NCBI RefSeq assembly: GCF_013317235.1
Contig: NZ_WLCM01000006.1
Coordinates: forward strand, 87,772 to 151,771
Reading direction: 5' to 3'
Source: Leisingera sp. ANG59
GTDB taxonomy: Bacteria > Pseudomonadota > Alphaproteobacteria > Rhodobacterales > Rhodobacteraceae
Length of the DNA: 64,000 nt
Shown: positions 51,984 through 61,418 of the stretch, piece by piece
How positions within the stretch are numbered: position 1 is the stretch's first letter
How the letters are laid out: each line of letters starts with the position of its first letter
Program-made: the position numbers and the translations under genes
Notes under the pieces: model-generated
Database searches by the model: none
Seen by the model: only the letters and a program-made list of their open reading frames with translations
Told to the model about the DNA's origin: nothing

Positions 51984-53198
51984 TCAATCCTTCAGGCTTT
52001 CTTCGCGCAGGCCGTCGGCCAGCAGGTTCAGACCCAGAACCAGCGTCAGCAGCGCAAAGGCAGGCGGCAGCGCCGGGTGCAGGTAGATCGACAACAGCTT
52101 GCGACCGTCATTGATGGTCGAACCCCAGTCCGGGCTTTCCGGCGGCAGGCCGAGGCCGAAGAAACCCAGGGTCCCGAGCAGGATAGTGGTGTAGCCGATG
52201 CGCAGGCAGAAATCGACGATCAGCGGCCCGCGGGCGTTCGGCAGGATTTCCCACAGCATGATGTACCAGGGGCCCTCGCCGCGGGTCTGGGCCGCAGCCA
52301 CATAGTCGCGGGTTTTGATGTCCAGCGTCAGGCCGCGCACGATGCGGAACACCGTGGGCGAGTTGACGAAGACCACCGAGACGAACACCACCAGGATACC
52401 GCCGGGGATGTCGAACATATCCATCACGCGGGGCAGGCCCGGGATCGAATAGGCCGGGGTGTTGATCAGGTAACCGCCGTTGGAGACCAGCTGCAGGTAG
52501 AACCAGATGATGATTCCCAGAACCAACGGCAGCACCAGATTGCGCACCTTGGGCCGGGTGTAATAGCGCGAGTTCAGCAGCACCCCGACAAAGATGATCG
52601 GGAAGATGAACAGAACGATCGCCATGTAATTCGGAACACCGGTAGCTACGATCTCGGGCGTGACCAGAAGGTAGAACAGCAGGATCACCGGGAAGGCCAG
52701 GATCAGGTTGGCAGCGAAGGACAGGGTGGTGTCAAGGCGGCCGCCGTAGTAGCCCGCGGGCAGGCCCAGGGTGATCCCCACCATGAAGGCAAAGACAGCT
52801 GCCATCGGGGCGATCTTGATGACTTCCCAGGCGCCTTTAACCAGGCGGCTGAACACGTCGCGCGCCAGGTTGTCGCCGCCCAGCAGGTAATAGGGGTAAT
52901 CCGCTTCGGTGGCGCCGTTCATCGGCGTGCCGGGGACCTTGTTCTTCATGCCCGAGACCTGCACCAGCGGGTCATGGGTGATGATCATGTCCATGGCGCC
53001 GTAGATGCCGGTGAACACCCAGAACATCACCAGGCCAAAGCCGATCATGCCGATGGGGCTGTCAAACAGCTTGCCATAAAGGCCAAGGCGCCGTTTGAAG
53101 CCGATGGAGGCGGCGTAGAGGATTACCAGCGAAAACCAGACCGGGGACAGCTGGTAGATGATACGCCCCGCAATTTCGAATGTGCTAAGAGGTTCCAT
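51984..53198 (-). CDS. ABC transporter permease (DppC/OppC family)
   Basis: A 404-residue inner-membrane permease with an unusual N-terminal extension and six or more helices. The coupling EAA loop is in RDYVAAAQTRGEGPWYIMLWEILPNARGPLIVDFC, typical of family BPD_transp_1. It sits between the DppB-like permease upstream and the fused ATPase downstream, all read right to left. It begins 15 bases after the DppB-like stop. Confidence 0.92.
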   Translation of the reverse strand: MEPLSTFEIAGRIIYQLSPVWFSLVILYAASIGFKRRLGLYGKLFDSPIGMIGFGLVMFWVFTGIYGAMDMIITHDPLVQVSGMKNKVPGTPMNGATEADYPYYLLGGDNLARDVFSRLVKGAWEVIKIAPMAAVFAFMVGITLGLPAGYYGGRLDTTLSFAANLILAFPVILLFYLLVTPEIVATGVPNYMAIVLFIFPIIFVGVLLNSRYYTRPKVRNLVLPLVLGIIIWFYLQLVSNGGYLINTPAYSIPGLPRVMDMFDIPGGILVVFVSVVFVNSPTVFRIVRGLTLDIKTRDYVAAAQTRGEGPWYIMLWEILPNARGPLIVDFCLRIGYTTILLGTLGFFGLGLPPESPDWGSTINDGRKLLSIYLHPALPPAFALLTLVLGLNLLADGLREESLKD

Positions 53199-53213
53199 GC
53201 TCTGCTGCCTTCC

Positions 53214-54266
53214 TTAAGAGATCCGGATACGCGGGTTCAGATACACATAGCCGATGTCGGAGATCAGCTGGGTGATCAGCACCACGAAGACTGAGACCAC
53301 GGAAACGGCCAGCAGCAGTTCGATGTCGTTGTTGCCCGCGGCTTCCACCAGGATCCAGCCAAAGCCCTTGTAGTTGAACAGGGTCTCGACGATCACCACG
53401 CCATTCAGCAGCCAGGGGAACTGCAGCATGATGACGGTGAAGGGGGCGATCAGCGCGTTCCGCAGCGCGTGCTTCAGAACGATATTGTGGAAGCTCACGC
53501 CCTTGAGGCGGGCGGTGCGGATGTATTGCGCAGTCATCACCTCGGTCATCGAAGCGCGGGTCATCCGGGCAATATAGCCCATGCCGTAAAGCGCGATGGT
53601 CAGCACCGGCAGGAAGAAGTTCTCGAAGGTCGGGTTGTCCATCGCCGAGGTGGCGGTGCCCTTGAACCATTTTAGGCCGACGGTGGAGGAGGTGAAGACG
53701 GCGATGAAAATCACGCCGGAGACATATTCGGGCGTTGCCGTTGTCAGGATTGAGGCGGTCGACAGGCTGCGGTCAGTGACTGATCCCTCGCGCATCCCCG
53801 CCAAGACGCCGATGAGCAGCGCCGAGGGCACCATCAGCACCAGCACCCAGAACATCAGCCGTCCGGTATTGCCCAGGCGTTCCGCAATGATTGTGGAGAC
53901 TTCATCCTTGAACCGGGTAGAATACCCCCAGTCGCCTTGCAGAATGCCGCAGAAGGTCGGGGCTTCGTTAGCTTCCTCGGCGCTCACGGCGCCAGTCATG
54001 CAGCGGCCGGTGAACCCTTTTTCGGTCTCCCGGGTCCAGCCCGGCAGAACGCCAAGCCATTGCCCGTATTTCGAAACCATGGATCCGCCGTATCCATTGG
54101 CGTCCAGCCAGCTGGCCACGGCTTCATCCGACATGCGGAAGTTACCCTGGGTTTTGGCGAGTTTTTCGAGGTTGGGGTAGAGGTTCGTCAGGAAGAACAC
54201 GATGAACGTCAGGCACAGGGCCGTCAGCAGCATCACGCCCGAACGGCGGAGAATGAAAAGTCCCAT
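53214..54266 (-). CDS. ABC transporter permease (DppB/OppB family)
   Basis: A 350-residue permease with a first helix near 9-29 (SGVMLLTALCLTFIVFFLTNLYP), a periplasmic loop, and five further helices. The EAA loop is TRASMTEVMTAQYIRTARLKGVSFHNIVLKHALRNALIAPFTV. It pairs with the DppC-type permease as the heterodimeric channel. Confidence 0.92.
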   Translation of the reverse strand: MGLFILRRSGVMLLTALCLTFIVFFLTNLYPNLEKLAKTQGNFRMSDEAVASWLDANGYGGSMVSKYGQWLGVLPGWTRETEKGFTGRCMTGAVSAEEANEAPTFCGILQGDWGYSTRFKDEVSTIIAERLGNTGRLMFWVLVLMVPSALLIGVLAGMREGSVTDRSLSTASILTTATPEYVSGVIFIAVFTSSTVGLKWFKGTATSAMDNPTFENFFLPVLTIALYGMGYIARMTRASMTEVMTAQYIRTARLKGVSFHNIVLKHALRNALIAPFTVIMLQFPWLLNGVVIVETLFNYKGFGWILVEAAGNNDIELLLAVSVVSVFVVLITQLISDIGYVYLNPRIRIS

Positions 54267-54384
54267 TTGGGTCCCCTGTCAGTCTGGCGGATCGGACCCG
54301 GCTCGCGGGCGGGTCTCTTATCTTTTGAGCTGGAAAGCACCGCCCCGGAGCAGGGGCGGTGCAAGAGTCAGGAGCCGGTTGGGC

Positions 54385-56049
54385 TTAGGCTGCCCAGCCC
54401 CACTTGTAGTGGTGATGCTCGAAGGAGATGTGCATGTCGGCACCAACAACACCTTCGCGCATGTGGCGGTAGAGCGAGCGCCAGTAGGGCTGGATGGTCA
54501 CGCCCTCTTCCTGGATCAGAGCCTGGCCCTTGGCAGAGATTTCGCGGCGCTTGTCAGCGTCAGCAATGGACAGGGCTTCTGCCAGCAGGGCGTCGAACTC
54601 CGGGTTTTCCCAGCCGAATTCATTCCAGGCTTCGCCCGATTTGTAGGCCAGCGCCCAGATCTGCACGCCCAGCGGGCGGTGGTTCCAGTTGGTCGAGGAG
54701 AACGGGTACTTGGCCCAGTCGTTCCAGAAGGTCGAGCCGGGAAGAACGGTCCGCTTCACCTTGAAGCCCGCGTCGCGCAGCTGCGCTGCCACCGCATCGG
54801 TGGTGTTCCGGCGCCAGTCGTCGTCGATCGACAGGATTTCATGCTCGAAATCCATCATGCCGGCTTCTTCCATCAGCGCGCGGGCCCCTTCGGGGTCGAC
54901 CTTCTGCGGCGGCAGTTCGGCATATTCCGGGTGGATCGGGCCGACATGGTGGTTTTCCGCAGGCTCGCCGCGGCCGCCGTAGCCCAGTTCCAGGCAGACC
55001 GAGTTGTCGACGGCCATCTGGATCGCTTTGCGGACACGCTTGTCGGCGTAGACCTTCTTGCCGTCGATTTCCGCCAGCTGGTTGGTGCGGATCACGATCG
55101 AAGACATGGTCACAACTTCGGACTTCTTGTAGCCGAGGCCGTCCATAACGTCGATGAATTCACCAACCGATTCATAGAGCATGTCGACTTCGTCCGACTC
55201 CAGAGCCGCCAGCCAGGAGGACGGGTCGGTGCCGAAATCAATGTATTCTATGGTGTCAAGCGCAGGCTTGCCATAGATCGCCTCGCCCCACCAGGTGTGG
55301 TCGTCGTTGCGCTGCAGAACTGCACGGACACCGACTTCAAGTTCGGTCAGCAGGAACGGGCCGGTGCCGACGTTTTGTGTGAAGTCGTTGGTCTGGAAGG
55401 ACGAGTGCACGATTGCCGCCGGATAGTCGGCCATGCCTGCGATCAGCGAAATGTCCGAGGCCGGCAGGTTCAGCTTGACGGTGTGGCTGTCAACCACCTC
55501 GATGCCGCCTTCGATCGCCTGGCCGGTTTCGCTGTCGATCAAGGTTGCGAAACGGCCGGCCATGGAGTTGCCTTCCAGGCCCTTGTCGCACCAGCCTGCG
55601 ATGTTGCGGGCAACATCTTCGGCGGTGAAGTCGTCGCCGTTGTTCCACTTAACTCCCTTGCGGACGTTCAGGGTGTAGACGGTTGCGTCCTCATTGATCT
55701 CCCAGCTTTCCAGCAGCATGCCGGTGAAGGAGCCATCGTTGTTGTATTCCACCAGGTATTCGATGGTGCCGCGGGTCTTGTTGGCCATCTGCGACCAGTC
55801 AAAGGTGCGCGGGTCCTTCAGCGGGCGGACTTCGGTCTGCACGCGCAGTGTGCCGCCTTGCTGCTTCTCTTCTGCGGCTTTCACAGGGGCAGCCAGGCCG
55901 ATCATGCCATAGGCCGCAGCGGCGGTGACGCCCAGCGAGGTGGCGCGGGTCAGGAATTCCCGGCGGTCCAGCTTGCCGTCCAGCACTTCTTTGGCGTGCA
56001 TCTTCGCGGCCCAATGGATCGGGGCTCCGTTGATGGTGTCTTTGGTCAT
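54385..56049 (-). CDS. ABC transporter substrate-binding protein, family 5, Tat-type signal
   Basis: A 554-residue periplasmic binding protein, first gene of the operon. A Tat-like signal [33 protein letters not shown] covers residues 27-60 (twin Arg, hydrophobic stretch). The mature protein has the SBP_bac_5 layout ([57 protein letters not shown]). Cargo could be a peptide, opine or similar amine; the sequence does not settle it. Confidence 0.93.
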   Translation of the reverse strand: MTKDTINGAPIHWAAKMHAKEVLDGKLDRREFLTRATSLGVTAAAAYGMIGLAAPVKAAEEKQQGGTLRVQTEVRPLKDPRTFDWSQMANKTRGTIEYLVEYNNDGSFTGMLLESWEINEDATVYTLNVRKGVKWNNGDDFTAEDVARNIAGWCDKGLEGNSMAGRFATLIDSETGQAIEGGIEVVDSHTVKLNLPASDISLIAGMADYPAAIVHSSFQTNDFTQNVGTGPFLLTELEVGVRAVLQRNDDHTWWGEAIYGKPALDTIEYIDFGTDPSSWLAALESDEVDMLYESVGEFIDVMDGLGYKKSEVVTMSSIVIRTNQLAEIDGKKVYADKRVRKAIQMAVDNSVCLELGYGGRGEPAENHHVGPIHPEYAELPPQKVDPEGARALMEEAGMMDFEHEILSIDDDWRRNTTDAVAAQLRDAGFKVKRTVLPGSTFWNDWAKYPFSSTNWNHRPLGVQIWALAYKSGEAWNEFGWENPEFDALLAEALSIADADKRREISAKGQALIQEEGVTIQPYWRSLYRHMREGVVGADMHISFEHHHYKWGWAA

Positions 56050-56180
56050 TTAGGTCTCCCTGTCATACCGTTCGGTTTTTCTTGTGCGAAACGGATATTG
56101 GCCCGGCGGCGCGCCAGGCGATTTTGGTTCAGGTTTTGGATTAATGTTTCCCCATGCCTTCATTCGGGCAGAGATAGGAC

Positions 56181-56204
56181 GTTTCGTCAATGCACAGTTT
56201 CGTC
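56181..56204. promoter_or_regulatory. Candidate operator direct repeat upstream of the ABC operon
   Basis: GTTTCGTC occurs at 56181-56188 and 56197-56204, 16 bases apart, the first within the palindrome GACGTTTCGTC. It lies about 130-155 bases before the binding-protein start, in the AT-richer part of the 311-base spacer 56050-56360 (no gene seen). The upstream AraC-type regulator could bind it; spacing is shorter than usual. Confidence 0.3.
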
Positions 56205-56360
56205 GTTTCCGTGTAAAAATACGACATTTAGGTCGCCGTTTTTCAGATTGGGCGCTGCATGCCGCCGCATACTGTTCAAAACTGCCCAGTAATGGCGGCA
56301 GCCGAAAACGCAATCCTCTCGCGGGACAGCCGGGGTTCGGGAAACTGCTGGCGGATCAGG

Positions 56361-57164
56361 CTATTGCGGTTTCCGGCGTGCGGAAACGCGCAAACCGCTG
56401 GGGGACTCACCGGTGTGCTGCGTGATGAAGCGGGTGAAATAGGCGGCACTGCCGAAACCCAGCCGGGCGGCGATGTCGCGAATGGGCAGTTCGGAAGAGA
56501 TCAGCAGGGTGCGCGCGGCATGCAGCTGGCGCTCTGTCAGCAGGGTGGCTGCGGTCTTGCCGGCCGCGGCCTTGCAGACCCGGGTCAGATGCGTCGGGGT
56601 CACATTCAGGGCCGTGGCGTGTTCAGCCATGCTGAATTGCCCGGCCTGAGGGCCGGCAATGCGCTGGCAATAGGCCCTGCAAAGGCGCTGTGCTGCGGTC
56701 TGCTTGCCCGCTGCCCCCGGCTGGCGCTGAAGGGCAACGGCGGCCAGCTCGCACCGGGCCTGCACGGCGCGGTTCCAATGCGGCTCGCGTGCGGCCTGTT
56801 CGCGGCTAATGGCCTCGAAGTGGCCGGCCAGGCTTGTCTGTTCCTGCAGGCTGGCGAACCTCTTGTGAACCGGCTCTTCGGGGAAGGGCGGCAGCAGGGG
56901 GCCTGACATCATCAGAACCTGGCCCAGGCACTGGCGGCCAAAATCCGCGGACCACAGAGTGCCTGCAGGAATAAAGATGACGCTATGCAGCCCAAAGCCG
57001 CGCTGTTCGCCGTTCAGGAAAAGACGCCCCTGGCCGCGGGAGATCCAGATCAGCAAGTGGTCGCAGCGGCTGTGTGCAAGACGGGTCTGCCAGCCGCCGT
57101 CCGGAGCCAGCCGCACCAGCGGTGCAGCGTGAAACTCTCTCGGGAAATCTGAATCGAATGGCAT
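56361..57164 (-). CDS. AraC-family transcriptional regulator
   Basis: A 267-residue regulator. The N-terminal cupin-like sensing domain (about 5-100) contains HSRCDHLLIWISRGQGRLFLNGEQ and GLHSVIFIPAGTLWSADFG. The C-terminal pair of helix-turn-helix motifs (about 165-262) has MAEHATALNVTPTHLTRVCKAAAGKTAATLL and LPIRDIAARLGFGSAAYFTRFITQHTGESPSGLR. Starts at 57164 (MPFDSDFPREF) or 57212 are both open; neither has a clear ribosome site. It lies directly upstream of the ABC operon on the same strand and may control it. Confidence 0.88.
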   Translation of the reverse strand: MPFDSDFPREFHAAPLVRLAPDGGWQTRLAHSRCDHLLIWISRGQGRLFLNGEQRGFGLHSVIFIPAGTLWSADFGRQCLGQVLMMSGPLLPPFPEEPVHKRFASLQEQTSLAGHFEAISREQAAREPHWNRAVQARCELAAVALQRQPGAAGKQTAAQRLCRAYCQRIAGPQAGQFSMAEHATALNVTPTHLTRVCKAAAGKTAATLLTERQLHAARTLLISSELPIRDIAARLGFGSAAYFTRFITQHTGESPSGLRVSARRKPQ

Positions 57165-57309
57165 GAGCAAATTTTGGCAGAGGATCTGGTGGCGGTGGCT
57201 GAAACAGCTCATGGATTGCTGATTCTGGCAAGTTTCCGCTTGCCGGCATGGAAAATGCGGAAAAATTGACGAAACTGGAGCCCGCGCCAACCGCTCAGGC
57301 CCCAGAGTT

Positions 57310-58170
57310 TTAGCCCAATGTTATCTGGTGCCAGGTCTTCATCCGTGCGCGGAACCAGCTGCGCTGGCGTTTGGCAAACTGCCGGGTGGCAATGGCTGCG
57401 CGCTCCTCGGCTTCCTCCAGCGTCAGGCGTCCATCAGCATAGCCCATCAATTCAGGCACGCCGATGGCCTTGCAGGAGGGCAGGGCAGGGTCATAGCGGC
57501 TGCGCATGGCTTCGATCTCTGCCATGGCGCCCTGTTCCAGCATCATTCCGAACCGTTTGCGGATGCGGGCTTCAAGCCATCGCTTGTCGGAGTTCAGGAC
57601 CATTGCCGTGCAGTTCTTCAGCGGCAGTGCCGGTGCAGGGGTGTCGTCCTGCCAGCGGGCCAAGGGGCGCCCGGTGGCCTTCAGCACTTCCCAGGCGCGC
57701 TGCACCCGGGCGCGGTTCTTCAGGTCGATGCGGCTGGCGGTTTCTGGATCCAGCGCTGCCCGCAGCGCCTCCAGCGGCAGGTTGTCGGCTTCGGCCCGCA
57801 CCGCGGGCGGGGTGGCGGGAATCTCGGCCATGCCTTCTGTAAGAGCCGTGAAGTAGAGACCGGTGCCGCCGACGATGATCAGCCGGTCCGGCCTGCGCAG
57901 CATTGGCAGCACTTCACGCAGCCAATGGCCGGCGGAGTATTCCGCGTCATAGGCCACATGGCCATAAAGCGCGTGCGATGCCTGGGCCTCTTCTTCTGCC
58001 GAAGGGCGGGCGGTGATTACCCGCCAGCAGCCGTAGACCTGGCTGGCGTCGGCATTGACTATGATGCCGCCCTGACGGGCAGCAATGTCCAGCGCCAGCG
58101 CAGACTTGCCAGAGGCGGTGGGGCCTGCAATCAGCACAGGCTTGCCGGGGTCGATGTCGGGCAGGTTCAT
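57310..58170 (-). CDS. miaA: tRNA dimethylallyltransferase MiaA
   Basis: A 286-residue enzyme that adds dimethylallyl to A37 of tRNAs reading UNN codons. P-loop [18 protein letters not shown] near residues 13-30, [19 protein letters not shown] (the family's DSxQ site) and [19 protein letters not shown] are diagnostic. It is shorter than E. coli MiaA (316) but normal for alphaproteobacteria. Divergent from pyrH with a 129-base spacer. Confidence 0.94.
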   Translation of the reverse strand: MNLPDIDPGKPVLIAGPTASGKSALALDIAARQGGIIVNADASQVYGCWRVITARPSAEEEAQASHALYGHVAYDAEYSAGHWLREVLPMLRRPDRLIIVGGTGLYFTALTEGMAEIPATPPAVRAEADNLPLEALRAALDPETASRIDLKNRARVQRAWEVLKATGRPLARWQDDTPAPALPLKNCTAMVLNSDKRWLEARIRKRFGMMLEQGAMAEIEAMRSRYDPALPSCKAIGVPELMGYADGRLTLEEAEERAAIATRQFAKRQRSWFRARMKTWHQITLG

Positions 58171-58299
58171 CGGGGCGCGGTCCGTCTTTTGGTCATGATC
58201 CGCAAATATGCGCGGAAACTGCGCTGCGCGGATTGAAACCGGCAGCGATTTACTTCATTTTGCCGCGCAAATTAACCCTCACATCTTCTGGAGCGCAAC

Positions 58300-59049
58300 A
58301 TGCCTCAACCGCACGAAAAGCCGGAACTGGATCCGGCCGCCGCCTATAAACGCGTCATGCTAAAAATTTCGGGCGAGGCACTGATGGGCGACCAGGGGTT
58401 CGGCCTGCATCCGCCGACCGTGCAGCGCATCGCCCGCGAGGTAAAGACCGTGCACGATATGGGGGTGGAAATCTGTATGGTGATCGGCGGCGGTAACATT
58501 TTCCGCGGCCTGTCCGGTTCAGCCCAGGGGATGGAGCGCACCACGGCAGACTACATGGGGATGCTGGCCACGGTGATGAACGCGCTGGCAATGCAGTCGG
58601 CACTGGAAGGACTGGGGGTGTTCACCCGGGTGATCTCGGCGATCCGCATGGATGAAGTCGCCGAACCCTACATCCGCCGCCGCGCCGTGCGCCACCTGGA
58701 GAAGAAACGGGTCTGCATCTTTGCGGCCGGCACAGGCAACCCCTATTTCACCACCGACACTGCTGCGACACTGCGCGCCAACGAGATGGCCTGCGAGGCG
58801 ATCTTCATGGGTAAGAACGGGGTGGACGGCATCTATGACAAAGACCCCAAGGAACACGCCGATGCGGTCCGCTATGACGAGATCAGCTATGACGACGTCT
58901 TTGCCAAGCGCCTGAAAGTCATGGACGCCTCTGCCATCGCCCTGGCGCGCGACAACAACCTGCCGCTGATCGTCTTCCCGCTGGATGAACCGGGCGGCTT
59001 CCGCGGCATCCTGTCGGGTGAGGGAACCTATACCAAGGTGCAGGGCTGA
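58300..59049 (+). CDS. pyrH: UMP kinase
   Basis: A 249-residue hexameric kinase phosphorylating UMP. Start region [22 protein letters not shown], nucleotide loop [10 protein letters not shown] (near 66-75), and [21 protein letters not shown] and [15 protein letters not shown]-like (here [13 protein letters not shown]) are family hallmarks. First gene of the pyrH-frr-uppS-cdsA-dxr-rseP cluster common to alphaproteobacteria. Confidence 0.97.
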   Translation: MPQPHEKPELDPAAAYKRVMLKISGEALMGDQGFGLHPPTVQRIAREVKTVHDMGVEICMVIGGGNIFRGLSGSAQGMERTTADYMGMLATVMNALAMQSALEGLGVFTRVISAIRMDEVAEPYIRRRAVRHLEKKRVCIFAAGTGNPYFTTDTAATLRANEMACEAIFMGKNGVDGIYDKDPKEHADAVRYDEISYDDVFAKRLKVMDASAIALARDNNLPLIVFPLDEPGGFRGILSGEGTYTKVQG

Positions 59050-59058
59050 GATTCTTAA

Positions 59059-59092
59059 AACGGCCCTTGTTAAACAACGGCCCTTGTGAAAC
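59059..59092 (+). repeat. 17-bp tandem duplication downstream of pyrH
   Basis: AACGGCCCTTGTTAAAC (59059-59075) is followed directly by AACGGCCCTTGTGAAAC (59076-59092), one mismatch. The second copy runs into the pyrH terminator. Confidence 0.85.
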
Positions 59093-59120
59093 CGCTGGCG
59101 TTCTGAACGCCGGCGGTTTT
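59089..59120 (+). terminator. Terminator after pyrH
   Basis: AAACCGC-T-GGCGTT and AACGCC-G-GCGGTTT form a long stem with a tight loop, ending in TTTT at 59117-59120. Confidence 0.75.
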
Positions 59121-59241
59121 GCTTGTCAGGCCAAAGCCTGAGCCAAGGCGGCGGGATCAAAACAGTGAATTCCACCGCGGGCAGGCTAAATCTTGCAGCA
59201 CCGGCGGCGGCGAATCCTCCGCTTGATCGCTATACATCAGC

Positions 59242-59269
59242 CTTCCAATGGCTTATGAGCCAATGGAAG
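59242..59269 (+). promoter_or_regulatory. Hairpin in the frr leader
   Basis: CTTCCAATGGCT (59242-59253) and AGCCAATGGAAG (59258-59269) pair with one mismatch around TATG, ending 28 bases before the frr start and about 13 before its ribosome site. It could modulate translation or mark a processing site. The rest of the 248-base pyrH-frr gap holds no gene. Confidence 0.5.
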
Positions 59270-59297
59270 ACCGCCTCAGATAAGGGGAGAGAGCAGC

Positions 59298-59861
59298 ATG
59301 TCTGATGATTTTGAACTGGATACCGACGATCTGAAACGCCGCATGGAAGGCGCTATGGCCAACCTGCGCACCGAATTCGCCTCGCTGCGCACCGGCCGGG
59401 CCTCGGCCTCGATGCTGGAGCCGGTGATGGTGGATGCCTATGGCTCGATGACGCCGATCAACCAGGTCGGCACCGTGAACGTGCCGGAGCCGCGCATGGT
59501 TACCATCAACGTCTGGGACAAGGGCCTGGTGGGTAAGGTGGAGAAGGCGATCCGCGAATCCGGCCTGGGCATCAATCCGCAGCTTAACGGCACCATCATC
59601 ATGCTGCCGATCCCGGAGCTGAACGAGGAACGCCGCCGCGAGCTGGGCAAGGTTGCTGGCCAGTACGCCGAGCACGCCCGGGTATCGATCCGCAACGTGC
59701 GCCGCGACGGCATGGACCAGATCAAGAAGGCCAAGGCCGACGGCATGTCGGAAGACGACCAGAAGTTCTGGGAAGCCGAGGTTCAGGACCTGACCGACGC
59801 CATGATCAAGCATGTGGACGAGGCGCTTGAGACCAAGCAAGCCGAGATCATGCAGGTCTGA
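59298..59861 (+). CDS. frr: Ribosome recycling factor
   Basis: A 187-residue factor that with EF-G splits post-termination ribosomes. [45 protein letters not shown] at the start and [53 protein letters not shown] at the end are typical. GGGGAGAGAG precedes the ATG. Confidence 0.97.
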   Translation: MSDDFELDTDDLKRRMEGAMANLRTEFASLRTGRASASMLEPVMVDAYGSMTPINQVGTVNVPEPRMVTINVWDKGLVGKVEKAIRESGLGINPQLNGTIIMLPIPELNEERRRELGKVAGQYAEHARVSIRNVRRDGMDQIKKAKADGMSEDDQKFWEAEVQDLTDAMIKHVDEALETKQAEIMQV

Positions 59862-59870
59862 CGGGCTGTA

Positions 59871-60629
59871 ATGCCAGGAGACGCAAACCCGCAAGTGCGC
59901 GCTGCCGGTGACGCTCCGGCGGCCCGCACAGGCCCGCGCCATGTGGCCATTATCATGGATGGCAACGGCCGCTGGGCGCAGGCCCGCGGGCGGCCGCGGC
60001 TGTTCGGCCACCATGCGGGCGCGCGCCGGGTCCGTGAAGTTGTCGAGTGCTGCCCGGGTCTGGGTGTGGAATACCTGACCATCTTCGCCTTCTCGACCGA
60101 AAACTGGAAACGCACCCAGACTGAGGTGGCCGGTCTGATGAGCCTGTTCCGCCGCTATATCTCCAAGGAAATGAATGCCTTGGCGGAAAAAAATGTGCGG
60201 GTTCGGTTCATTGGCGACCGGGTGCGGCTTGATGCCAAACTGACCGGCCTCATGGACAAGCTGGAGCGCAAGACCGAGGGCAACAGCGGCACCCAGCTGA
60301 CCATCGCGCTGAACTATGGCGGCCGCGACGAGGTGGCCCGCGCCACCAAACGGCTGGCGCGCGATGTCGCCGAGGGCCGCCTGAACCCCGATGATGTCGA
60401 TGAGGAAACCCTGCCGCGATATCTGGATACCCATGTGCTGCCGGACCCGGATCTGGTGATCCGCACCAGCGGCGAGGCGCGGATCTCGAACTTCCTTTTG
60501 TGGCAGTCTGCCTATGCGGAGTATGAATTCATCGACACGCTGTGGCCAGATTTCACCGCTGAGGAAATGGAGCGGCTGTGCCGCAGTTTTGGCCACCGTG
60601 ACCGCCGATTCGGGGCAGTGAAGACATGA
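59871..60629 (+). CDS. uppS: Undecaprenyl diphosphate synthase (isoprenyl transferase)
   Basis: A 252-residue cis-prenyltransferase making the C55 carrier for peptidoglycan. HVAIIMDGNGRWAQARG (catalytic Asp) near residues 24-40, LTIFAFSTENWKRTQTEV and RTSGEARISNFLLWQSAYAEYEF are the family motifs. Stop overlaps cdsA start (ATGA). Confidence 0.96.
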   Translation: MPGDANPQVRAAGDAPAARTGPRHVAIIMDGNGRWAQARGRPRLFGHHAGARRVREVVECCPGLGVEYLTIFAFSTENWKRTQTEVAGLMSLFRRYISKEMNALAEKNVRVRFIGDRVRLDAKLTGLMDKLERKTEGNSGTQLTIALNYGGRDEVARATKRLARDVAEGRLNPDDVDEETLPRYLDTHVLPDPDLVIRTSGEARISNFLLWQSAYAEYEFIDTLWPDFTAEEMERLCRSFGHRDRRFGAVKT

Positions 60630-61402
60630 GCTGCGCCAAGGATCGCTGGGCGGACCTTTTGCCGCGTGCCTTGTCCGCTGCCGTAATGATCGCGGCTGGT
60701 GGTTTTGCTGTTTGGGCCGGCGGGCTGATCTTCAACGCGATGATCGCGCTGTGCTGCGGCGGCATGGTGTGGGAGCTTGTGCGGATGCTGATGCCTGCGC
60801 GCAGAGGCACGGCCCTGCAGCTGGGCGCCATTTCAGCTGCCGCGGTGCTGCTGGCGTCGCTTTTGCCCGCCCTGTGGGTGCTGCCGGTCCTGGCGGCGCC
60901 GGTGGCAGCCGGGTTTAGCCAGATCCGCGAACGGCGGCAGTACTTCACCGGTTTCGCCCTGTGGGTGCTGCTGGCGGGTTTTGGCTTCATCTGGCTGCGC
61001 GGTCAGATGGGCATAGCCTGGATGCTGTGGCTGATCTGCATCGTCGTGGCCACGGATGTGGCCGGGTATTTTGCGGGCAAGGCCCTTGGCGGGCCAAAGT
61101 TCTGGCCCCGTGTCAGCCCGAAGAAAACCTGGAGCGGCACCGCCTCGGGCTGGATTGCGGCTGCTATCGTCGGGGCAATCTTTGCAGCGCAAATGGGGCA
61201 GGGCTTTGGCATCGTTGCCCTGTCGCTTCTGCTGTCGATGGCGAGCCAGGCCGGCGACGTGGCAGAGAGCGCCCTGAAGCGGAAGATGGGCGTCAAGGAC
61301 TCCAGCGCGCTGATTCCAGGCCACGGCGGGCTGTTTGACCGCTTTGACGGTATGCTGGGCGCAGCGGCCATGTTCCTGGCCGTGGCAGCCTTCTGGGGAT
61401 AA
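60626..61402 (+). CDS. cdsA: Phosphatidate cytidylyltransferase
   Basis: A 258-residue inner-membrane enzyme with about seven helices making CDP-diacylglycerol. The family signature is SALKRKMGVKDSSALIPGHGGLFDRFDG near residues 212-239, and DVAGYFAGKALGGPKFWPRVSPKKTWSG is the other conserved loop. Overlaps uppS by 4 bases. Confidence 0.95.
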   Translation: MSCAKDRWADLLPRALSAAVMIAAGGFAVWAGGLIFNAMIALCCGGMVWELVRMLMPARRGTALQLGAISAAAVLLASLLPALWVLPVLAAPVAAGFSQIRERRQYFTGFALWVLLAGFGFIWLRGQMGIAWMLWLICIVVATDVAGYFAGKALGGPKFWPRVSPKKTWSGTASGWIAAAIVGAIFAAQMGQGFGIVALSLLLSMASQAGDVAESALKRKMGVKDSSALIPGHGGLFDRFDGMLGAAAMFLAVAAFWG

Positions 61403-61418
61403 CCAGTCAGGAAAGACC

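Noticed and set aside
51882-53294. Plus-strand open frame of 470 codons rich in Gln, His and Asp
   Set aside because: Antisense to the DppC-type permease; composition is a reverse-strand artefact.
54202-56292. Long plus-strand open frame of about 700 codons
   Set aside because: Antisense to the ABC binding-protein gene; no recognisable protein.
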